From assembly GCA_024691475.1 (NCBI GenBank), contig JAILNP010000141.1:1-17961 (forward strand): 17,961 bases of DNA, read 5' to 3'. The notes below the pieces were generated by a model. That model was not told the origin of the DNA. It saw nothing but the letters and a program-made list of their open reading frames with translations, and searched no databases. Origin of the DNA: Denitrobacterium sp024691475. Its GTDB lineage: Bacteria > Actinomycetota > Coriobacteriia > Coriobacteriales > Eggerthellaceae. Positions 1 to 5,330 of the stretch are shown in pieces. The stretch's first letter is position 1. Each line of letters opens with the position of its first letter. The translations under genes were made by a program, and so were the position numbers.

Positions 1-263
1 TGTGAGTGGAAGCCCAGGTCCACGGTGAAGACGGGCTGCGTCATGTGAATGAGCCACGACGCGAAGCACAGGAAGATGACGCGCATGATCATGGCGCCCG
101 CCAGGCCCAGCTTGCGGCCGATGTGCTGCTTGCTTTCGGGCAGGCGGTTCGTGGTGAGGGCGATGAAGGCGATGTTGTCCACGCCCAGAACGATTTCCAG
201 GAATACCAGGGTCAGCAGGCTGATCCAGGCTTCCGCGGTAAGGAAAATCGAAAAGTCAATCAT
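1..263 (-). CDS. TerC-family integral membrane protein (partial, 3' end outside window)
   Basis: I translated this gene from the minus strand; it runs off the left edge, so only the first 87 codons are visible. The product begins MIDFSIFLTAEAWISLLTL and continues with FLEIVLGVDNIAFIAL. That second stretch is the first membrane helix of the TerC/YgdQ/YkoY family, with its conserved acidic E and GVDN motif (about residues 23-30). A second hydrophobic segment lies at about 55-73. Family members are polytopic proteins linked to tellurite resistance, manganese export, or metal loading of exported enzymes; which applies here cannot be seen. The ATG at 261-263 follows AAGGAG (272-277) with 9 bases between. 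The gene starts 27 bases after the fumarase beta stop on the same strand, so co-transcription is likely. The substrate is unknown. Confidence 0.85.
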   Translation of the reverse strand, partial: MIDFSIFLTAEAWISLLTLVFLEIVLGVDNIAFIALTTNRLPESKQHIGRKLGLAGAMIMRVIFLCFASWLIHMTQPVFTVDLGFHS

Positions 264-290
264 ATGATGGTGCTCCTTGGGTAAAACGTT

Positions 291-851
291 CTATTGGCCA
301 ACGCGATAGCGCGCGGGGCCATCTTCGTACAGGTTCCCGCCATTCGCATCGATGGCCACGATGCACGGGTAGTCTTCCACGACCAGGCGACGAATGGCCT
401 CGGGGCCCAGGTCGTCGTACGCCACGACCTCGCACTCCTTCACCGAGGAGGCAATGAGCGCGGCGGCGCCACCCACGGCGGCGAAGTATACCACGCCGTG
501 CTCCACCATGGCATCGATGACATCCTGGCTGCGCGGGCCCTTGCCCACCATACCAGCCAGGCCCGCCTGCTCTATCATCTGCGGCGTGAAGGCATCCATG
601 CGCCCGCTCGTGGTGGGGCCGCAACTGCCAATGACGTGCCCCGGCTTGGCAGGCGTGGGGCCTGCATAGTAGATGACCTGGCCCTGCAAGTCGACGGGCA
701 ACTCTTCGCCCGCGTCGAGCGCAGCGGTCATGCGCGCATGCGCGGCATCGCGGCCGGTAAAGATGGTTCCCGAAATGGAGACCATGTCGCCGCAACGCAG
801 CGAACGCGCCACTTCGGGATCGAGAGGGGTGGTAATGCGCTTGATATCCAT
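291..851 (-). CDS. Class I fumarate hydratase, beta (C-terminal) subunit
   Basis: This 186-residue protein matches the C-terminal domain family of iron-sulfur class I fumarases and L-tartrate dehydratase beta (TtdB/FumA-C type). It starts MDIKRITTPLD and carries the signature GPTTSGRMD (about residues 78-86), then GMVGKG (about 100-105) and the VYFAAVGGAAAL stretch (about 121-132), all typical of the substrate-binding half. With the alpha subunit it would interconvert fumarate and malate in the cytoplasm. The ATG is preceded by GGGGGAG, and only 9 bases separate it from the alpha stop, so the pair is surely an operon. Length is normal for the split form. The paralogous L-tartrate dehydratase cannot be fully excluded, but the length and the pairing favour fumarase. 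Confidence 0.92.
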   Translation of the reverse strand: MDIKRITTPLDPEVARSLRCGDMVSISGTIFTGRDAAHARMTAALDAGEELPVDLQGQVIYYAGPTPAKPGHVIGSCGPTTSGRMDAFTPQMIEQAGLAGMVGKGPRSQDVIDAMVEHGVVYFAAVGGAAALIASSVKECEVVAYDDLGPEAIRRLVVEDYPCIVAIDANGGNLYEDGPARYRVGQ

Positions 852-860
852 GTCTCCCCC

Positions 861-1706
861 TTACAGTACGACGCTCTTGTGGCGTGCGGCATGGCAGTTC
901 AGCGTAACGCCCACGGGCATGGTGGCAATGTGCGTGGGGTACGTCTCGATGTGCACGGCCAACGCCGTAACGCGGCCGCCAAAGCCCTGCGGGCCAATGC
1001 CCGAGCGATTGATGGCTTCCAGCAACTCAGCCTCGAGCTGGGCATACCGTTCGTCGGGATTGGGCGCGCCCACCTTGCGGCGCAGCGCCTCCTTAGAAAG
1101 CATGAGCGCCTTGTCGGCGTTGCCGCCAATGCCCACGCCCACGATCGTCGGCGGGCAGGGATTGCCGCCCGCTTCCACCACGGCGCGCAGCACGGCGTCC
1201 TTCACGCCCTGCAGGCCCTGAGCCGGCTTCAACATGAACAGGCGGCTCATGTTCTCGCTGCCCGCGCCCTTCGGCATGACGGTGAGCGTGACCGCATCGC
1301 CGGGCACCAAGCGCGTGTACACGATGCCGGGCGTGTTATCGCCCGCGTTCACGCGGTTCAGCACCGGATCGACCACCGTGGACTTGCGCAGGTAGCCTTC
1401 GGTGTAGCCCTTCGCGATGCCCGCGTTGATGGCTTCCTCGAAATCGCCGCCCACGATGTGCGCTTCCTGCCCTACCTCGGCGAACACGATAACCATGCCC
1501 GTGTCTTGGCACATGGGCACGCCGTCTTCGCGGGCGATGCGCGCATTGCGGCAGATCTTCTGCATGGCCCAGCGACCAAACTCGCTCTCCTCGCGCTCGG
1601 CCGCGGCGTTGATGGCCTCCTCGGCGTCGCGCGGCAGGTCGCACGCAGCCTCCATGCACAGCCGCGCCACTTCCTGGGTAATGGTGGCGGTTGAGATATC
1701 TCTCAT
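861..1706 (-). CDS. Class I fumarate hydratase, alpha (N-terminal, Fe-S) subunit
   Basis: This 281-residue protein is the [4Fe-4S]-binding half of a two-subunit class I fumarase. Three cysteines sit where the cluster ligands are expected: C66 in MCQDTG, C184 in GNPCPPT and C271 in LNCHAARH. The motif PKGAGSEN (about 145-152) and the GVGIGGNADKA stretch (about 190-200) are also present. Class I enzymes are oxygen-labile, which suits an anaerobe; the reaction serves the reductive or oxidative fumarate-malate step. An AAGGA lies 10 bases before the ATG at 1704-1706. A possible -10 (TACACT on the minus strand, 1744-1749) lies in the divergent spacer shared with the plus-strand gene, but no convincing -35 is visible. 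The beta subunit and the TerC gene follow downstream. Confidence 0.95.
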   Translation of the reverse strand: MRDISTATITQEVARLCMEAACDLPRDAEEAINAAAEREESEFGRWAMQKICRNARIAREDGVPMCQDTGMVIVFAEVGQEAHIVGGDFEEAINAGIAKGYTEGYLRKSTVVDPVLNRVNAGDNTPGIVYTRLVPGDAVTLTVMPKGAGSENMSRLFMLKPAQGLQGVKDAVLRAVVEAGGNPCPPTIVGVGIGGNADKALMLSKEALRRKVGAPNPDERYAQLEAELLEAINRSGIGPQGFGGRVTALAVHIETYPTHIATMPVGVTLNCHAARHKSVVL

Positions 1707-1767
1707 GCTTCCCGGATCCTTCCCGTTTGTTCTCTTGAAGGACAGTGTAGCGCCCCAGGGCCTGCCG

Positions 1768-1797
1768 TTGGGAAACCTCCAGACCGAATGCTATAAT
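1768..1797 (+). promoter_or_regulatory. Sigma-70-type extended -10 promoter for the 264-aa membrane protein gene
   Basis: The -35 candidate is TTGGGA (1768-1773). An 18-base spacer separates it from a consensus TATAAT (1792-1797), which is preceded by TG at 1789-1790 (extended -10). Transcription would start near 1804, giving a leader of about 23 bases before the ATG at 1827. AAGGAG (1816-1821) serves as the ribosome binding site. The -35 region overlaps the sequence upstream of the divergent fumarase genes, so the two could influence each other. Confidence 0.7.
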
Positions 1798-1826
1798 CTT
1801 CCCCTGTTATACGCTAAGGAGCATCT

Positions 1827-2621
1827 ATGTTGGAAATCCCCCAGTTCCTTCGCCCGAAGGACACGAGCGCGCATACCGTAGAATCTTCCGGGCCCGTGCG
1901 CTACTACGACGGCAGCGCCCTGTCGCGTCCGCTCGACCTGCCGAAACGCTATTTCTATCTGCTGGGAGCAATCGCGCTTGCAGCGCTTATCATTGGCGTT
2001 TCCTGGGGAATCAACTGCTACGCCAACGTGGTATACGGCAGCCAAGACGAACAAGACGCCGTGAACGAGATGCTCACCCGCGGCGAAACCGTACAATCCC
2101 CCGCGCTCATCAATCTCGTGGGCCTCGACGCGCAGGGCGTTATAGACACGCAGGCGCAGCAGGGTCAGACGGTCATCGACATCTCGTCGGTTTCGAAGAA
2201 CACCGAACACATCAACGTCATCAAGCTGCCTTCCGACGTTACTGCAGTCGATGCGCTTGCCTACTACACCACGGGAATCGCGAACCTCTCGGCGTCGGAT
2301 GCCGTGAAGCTGCTCACAGGCAGCTGGCGCCTGGAACAGCAAAACGCTGGCAGCACCGACCTGCACCTTACCTACGCCGACTTCACCTCGGGCACGGTTG
2401 ACGCCGCCGTTGCCAACGCCATGGCCGACCAGGGCTTCGATTCCGCATCTGTCACCGATTCGGGCGTCGACTCGAACGGCAACACGTACCAGAAGGGCAC
2501 CATCGAAGTCGACGGCGCCACCTATACCTGGACGGTAAGCGCCTGCGCCCTTTCCGAGGTGTACGACAACTCGGGTCTGCCCAGCACGGCGCAATACGTA
2601 GGTGTGCGCCTGACCGCGTAG
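1827..2621 (+). CDS. Single-pass membrane protein of unknown function (264 aa)
   Basis: I do not recognise this family. The product has a short cytoplasmic N-terminus of about 40 residues ending in basic RPLDLPKRY. One hydrophobic helix follows (about 43-62), then an extracytoplasmic domain of about 200 residues. That domain is rich in Asp, Ser, Thr and Ala, with no catalytic motif I can name; two cysteines at 64 and 240 are the only ones. The C-terminal part (about 165-262) alternates strand-like stretches such as GSWRLEQQ, TYADFTSGTV and ATYTWTVSAC, suggesting a beta-rich fold. The start is supported by AAGGAG five bases before ATG and a good promoter. It is the only plus-strand gene here and is monocistronic, ending at its own terminator. 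A role at the cell surface is an inference from topology only. Confidence 0.85.
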   Translation: MLEIPQFLRPKDTSAHTVESSGPVRYYDGSALSRPLDLPKRYFYLLGAIALAALIIGVSWGINCYANVVYGSQDEQDAVNEMLTRGETVQSPALINLVGLDAQGVIDTQAQQGQTVIDISSVSKNTEHINVIKLPSDVTAVDALAYYTTGIANLSASDAVKLLTGSWRLEQQNAGSTDLHLTYADFTSGTVDAAVANAMADQGFDSASVTDSGVDSNGNTYQKGTIEVDGATYTWTVSACALSEVYDNSGLPSTAQYVGVRLTA

Positions 2622-2677
2622 GCCGCCGGTCGCGTAAGCTTCTAGCCCAATCCGCAGACCGCTCCCGATAGACATGC

Positions 2678-2713
2678 AAGCGCGCTCGCCATAAAACGGC
2701 AGGCGCGCTTTTT
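2678..2713 (+). terminator. Intrinsic terminator of the 264-aa membrane protein gene
   Basis: Perfect 8-bp arms AAGCGCGC (2678-2685) and GCGCGCTT (2703-2710) enclose an inner GCC/GGC stem (2688-2690 with 2698-2700) and a loop ATAAAAC. Five T residues (2709-2713) end the structure. It lies about 57 bases after the stop codon at 2621. Confidence 0.85.
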
Positions 2714-2806
2714 GCTGTGCGTATGTCCATTTACGAACACACTATTGTCGACGAAGCGCTTCATGTTACAGGCGCGCTTCTCGCCGCAATCGCTAGGAAC
2801 ACGCAC

Positions 2807-2844
2807 CCTTGGGATTTCCGGAAATCCCAATTGGGGATGCAAGC
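2807..2844. repeat. Palindromic repeat, copy 1
   Basis: The core at 2809-2830 is a perfect 22-base palindrome built from arms TTGGGATTTCC and GGAAATCCCAA. The 3' flank (GGGGATGCAAGC, 2833-2844) is shared with copy 3; the two 38-base units differ at one base. The 5' flank CGCACCCTTGGGATT (2802-2816) is shared with copy 2. No T-tract follows on either strand, so it is not a standard terminator. Confidence 0.85.
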
Positions 2845-2989
2845 ACGCTGTTACGAAAACCCGCTTCCCAACGCAGACACGGATCGCAACGGGCAAAGGA
2901 AGAATCGATGCCTACACGACATCGCTAGCTGAGCGCGCCAGCAACCCCAGGGCAAAATGAGCAAAATCGGGACCCGAAAATGCAAAAAA

Positions 2990-3005
2990 GTAATCGTTTA
3001 CACGT
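2990..3005. repeat. Left arm of a 16-base inverted repeat
   Basis: GTAATCGTTTACACGT here matches the reverse complement of ACGTGTAAACGGTTAC at 3116-3131 at 15 of 16 positions. It is preceded by an A-rich stretch with repeated CAAAA words (GGCAAAATGAGCAAAATCGG, 2951-2970). It could be an operator-like site or the end of a small non-coding element. Confidence 0.75.
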
Positions 3006-3115
3006 TGCTCGTCACGCTGGGGCGAACCCCGCGTTTCGCGAACTGGGAAAACACAAACCGCCATGCTCAGGATCGGGTCTAAAGACGCCCGAAGCCCTTG
3101 CAAAACGTCCAATCT

Positions 3116-3131
3116 ACGTGTAAACGGTTAC
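3116..3131. repeat. Right arm of a 16-base inverted repeat
   Basis: ACGTGTAAACGGTTAC is the near-perfect inverse of 2990-3005. Beyond it, TTTCTTACATG partly mirrors the A-rich sequence outside the left arm (GCAAAAAAG), so the similarity may extend past 16 bases with mismatches. The arms enclose 110 bases. Confidence 0.75.
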
Positions 3132-3346
3132 ATTTCTTACATGAGGGCGCTGAAATCTGCTCAGTTTGCGAATCGCCCCGGAGTGCGACTGATCTAGCCC
3201 AGTTTTTGACACGAGAAAGGGGGCGGTTTGCACGCACTACATGTGGGATTATCCTTCTCCATGACAAACGAATGGAAACACCGACTAACTCGCCACGTCT
3301 TAAGGCGCCAGCACCAGAAAGGCAATCCACTCCCGCAGATTTGACG

Positions 3347-3373
3347 CGCACCCTTGGGATTTTCGGAAATCCT
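3347..3373. repeat. Palindromic repeat, copy 2 (degenerate)
   Basis: CGCACCCTTGGGATT (3347-3361) is identical to the left part of copy 1. The 22-base core (3354-3375) differs from copies 1 and 3 at three positions, which partly breaks the palindrome. The GGGGATGCAAGC flank of the other copies is absent here. Confidence 0.7.
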
Positions 3374-3444
3374 ACAATTCACAGGCACCCGAAATAACGC
3401 GACCTGGGAAAAGGCAGACTACAGACCCCGACGGACACCCAAGT

Positions 3445-3482
3445 CCTTGGGATTTCCGGAAATCCCAATCGGGGATGCAAGC
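3445..3482. repeat. Palindromic repeat, copy 3
   Basis: The perfect 22-base palindrome lies at 3447-3468 and is followed by GGGGATGCAAGC (3471-3482) as in copy 1, with a single mismatch over 38 bases. It ends 24 bases from the stop codon of the minus-strand 442-residue gene, so its transcript would contain the hairpin in its 3' untranslated region. No T-tract follows on the minus strand. Confidence 0.85.
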
Positions 3483-3506
3483 GCAAGCTCTACCCCTCGC
3501 AGGGCG

Positions 3507-4835
3507 CTACGAATTGGAAGACGACGCGGTCGCAGACTGGCTCGTTAAATCGCTGGAACTCGAAGACGAACCAGAGGAACCGCCGCTCGACGAGTCACCG
3601 GTAGTGTCGGAGCCCGTCGACGAAGAGCTTCCCGTCGAATCGCTACTCGTACCCGAGCTCGAAGAGGAACCACTCGACGCGGAATCAGACGAGCTAGAAG
3701 AGCCGCTCGACGTCTCGGAGCCAGAGGAAGACGACGAGCTCGACTCCTGCGAACTGGAACTCTGCGTCTGCTGATTGGTTGCTGCGTTGGAGGAGTCGGC
3801 CTCGGTATCAGACTGCGTGCTCTTCTCGGTCGATTCCTTTGCTTCGTCCTTGGACTGCTGTACCTCGGTGGACGTCGGGGCGGAAGTGGAAGCGGCGTCG
3901 TTGGCGGCAACTTGCGTGGTAGTGCTCGACGAGGACAGCACCTCAGTACTCCCCCAACCCTGCCCACCGGTAATCAGCGTCACGAGGCCCGCGGTAATGG
4001 CAATGGCGACAAGTGCGGCAACCACCGAAACGACAATGGCACGTCGCTGCACCTGCGACTTGCGCGCGCGATTGCTGCGCGCCTTAATGAGCGAATTACG
4101 CGCCGATGCAGAGCGACGCGCGGAGGCATGCGAGCCGCCACTCGAGGCAGCAGAGCGTTGCGCGTAGCCCGCAGCATCGGACGACGCACTCGAAGAACCG
4201 TAGGCAGCAGCCCCAGCTGCAGCGGCAGCATATACGCCATCGGAGGGCAAAACCGAGGTAGCGCTTCCAGATTGAACAGCGTACGTGGCACCATCGGCAC
4301 TCAAGACGCGCGTAGCACCGCCAGCGGAACACGCCGACTCAGCTCCGTCGGAAGGCGCGCCATCGGGCCCCAAAACGCTCGTCTCAGCCGCATGCACACC
4401 ATAGCGTTCCCCCGCCGGAACAGCCATGACCGTCGTAGCGTCAGCTGCAGCGATGGTCTCCACGGGTGCAGCGCCAGCCGCCAGGGACGCACCGCCAATA
4501 TGCGCCGCATTATCCCGCGATAGCGGAGAGGGCGCCGCTTGCCCCGCCAAATCCGACGGCGACTTAGCGGCGGCATTGCCGTTCGCATCGCCATCCGTAT
4601 CGTCGTTCGAACGAATCTTGTCGGCCGACTTCAACATGATGTTCTTGTACACCTGGGCGGTAACCGTGGCCACGATCGAACCTACCGCCGTACCCAGCAA
4701 TGAGCCCGCGATGCCAATCTGCGACGACAGCAAAAGCGACGTCACCGCCGCGAGCGCCGTAGCGATCACCTGGGCAAGAGATAGATTTTCGAACAACGAG
4801 CCTTTCTTTTTCGCAGCTACAGCCGTTTCGGTCAT
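3507..4835 (-). CDS. Membrane protein with Ser-rich external tail and T-x-V-L repeats (442 aa)
   Basis: I do not recognise a named family. The start is ATG at 4833-4835: AAGGAG (4841-4846) lies 5 bases upstream, and an in-frame GTG at 4841 overlaps that site and is unlikely. Hydrophobic segments at about 21-38 and 42-60 form a hairpin. An Ala/Ser/Gly-rich linker follows (about 64-237), then a basic stretch (about 238-265), a third helix (about 267-289) and a tail from about 300 to the end made mostly of Ser with Thr, Gly, Asp and Glu. Basic residues before helix 1 and after helix 2 place the linker in the cytoplasm and the Ser tail outside. The linker holds four spaced motifs, ATTVM (133), TSVL (152), TRVL (175) and TSVL (193); the last three are followed by DG. 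It appears to be a single-gene unit. Any role in signalling or the cell surface is inference. Confidence 0.85.
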   Translation of the reverse strand: MTETAVAAKKKGSLFENLSLAQVIATALAAVTSLLLSSQIGIAGSLLGTAVGSIVATVTAQVYKNIMLKSADKIRSNDDTDGDANGNAAAKSPSDLAGQAAPSPLSRDNAAHIGGASLAAGAAPVETIAAADATTVMAVPAGERYGVHAAETSVLGPDGAPSDGAESACSAGGATRVLSADGATYAVQSGSATSVLPSDGVYAAAAAGAAAYGSSSASSDAAGYAQRSAASSGGSHASARRSASARNSLIKARSNRARKSQVQRRAIVVSVVAALVAIAITAGLVTLITGGQGWGSTEVLSSSSTTTQVAANDAASTSAPTSTEVQQSKDEAKESTEKSTQSDTEADSSNAATNQQTQSSSSQESSSSSSSGSETSSGSSSSSDSASSGSSSSSGTSSDSTGSSSSTGSDTTGDSSSGGSSGSSSSSSDLTSQSATASSSNS

Positions 4836-5117
4836 ATACACTCCTTCGATTTGCTCGCCCTCTACGCTAGAAGGGAAATCTGAAGAAAGCGTTAAAAGCC
4901 GCAGCGGTTTGTCGATTCGTTACGAAATGGGCGCAGAAGCCCAACAAGGCATACACGCGCTGGAGTATGCCGAAGGAGAACCGCGATGGTCGCGAGGGAA
5001 GCAGCCGTAAGACGCCCCAGATACGATAAAGCCATCGCCAAGAGCCACAAAACGTAAGCGCTCACAGCTAACAGCGCCGCTCAAAGGGCGAAACGGAATT
5101 ACGGCACGCACCACAGC
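4836..5117. other. Intergenic leader upstream of the 442-residue membrane protein gene
   Basis: This stretch lies between the operon terminator at 5118-5150 and the ATG at 4835. It must hold the promoter of the minus-strand gene, but I cannot point to a convincing -35/-10 pair. The only clear site is the AAGGAG ribosome binding site at 4841-4846. An open frame that crosses it (4920-5195, minus) runs through the terminator hairpin and has no family resemblance, so I do not call it a gene. Confidence 0.5.
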
Positions 5118-5150
5118 AAAAAAAGCGCCGCGGCCACAAGGCCACGGCGC
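5118..5150 (-). terminator. Intrinsic terminator of the mreB-murB operon
   Basis: Arms GCGCCG (5125-5130) and CGGCGC (5145-5150) flank an inner GGCC/GGCC stem (5132-5135 with 5140-5143), one mismatch and a 4-base loop. On the minus strand the hairpin is followed by seven T residues (A-run at 5118-5124). It lies about 180 bases after the stop of the DUF2344-MurB gene, with no other gene between, and so should end the whole elongation operon. Confidence 0.88.
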
Positions 5151-5330
5151 AACAATCGCAGTATACGACGCAACAACAGGCGCATTTCCACTCAACGCCC
5201 AGCCGACAAAGAAAGGGCCGTTAGATACATACGGGCTACCTGGTGCGCTCTCAACTCAACACTAACGCTAGCGATTACCCTGGCAAGAAACCCGGCAACC
5301 AGCCGGAACCAAGCCAGAGGAAATCCCAGC

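Larger units (their letters stand above)
2714..3506. other. Gene-free intergenic region with palindromic and inverted repeats
   Basis: This stretch of about 790 bases lies between the terminator of the plus-strand gene and the stop codon of the minus-strand 442-residue gene. The two genes converge on it. No open frame in it has a plausible ribosome binding site or a recognisable protein family. It looks richer in A/T runs than the flanking genes. It contains three copies of a palindromic element (2807-2844, 3347-3373, 3445-3482) and a pair of 16-base inverted repeats (2990-3005 and 3116-3131). No tRNA, rRNA or transposase gene is visible. Confidence 0.7.

Noticed and set aside
294..1694. Long plus-strand open frame (466 codons) opposite the fumarase genes
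   Set aside because: It is antisense to two well-matched genes and has a His/Arg/Ala-rich composition typical of shadows of high-GC coding sequence.
2712..3397. Small open frames in the gene-free region
   Set aside because: None has a good ribosome binding site or family match, and several run through the palindromic repeats and have translations dictated by them.
2807..3482. CRISPR array
   Set aside because: Only three copies, irregular distances (about 540 and 90 bases), one degenerate, and no cas genes.
3445..3482. Palindrome as intrinsic terminator for the 442-residue gene
   Set aside because: No T-tract follows on the minus strand, and identical copies occur away from gene ends.
3475..3774. 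Acidic Glu/Asp/Leu-rich frame on the plus strand
   Set aside because: It is the reverse complement of the Ser-rich tail of the minus-strand protein; the composition follows from the Ser codons.
4920..5195. Minus-strand frame of 91 codons between the operon and the next gene
   Set aside because: It crosses the strong terminator hairpin and resembles nothing known.
5292..5306. Small hairpin CCGGC/GCCGG just after the MurB stop
   Set aside because: Short stem with no proper T-tract; the much stronger hairpin at 5118-5150 is the likely terminator.
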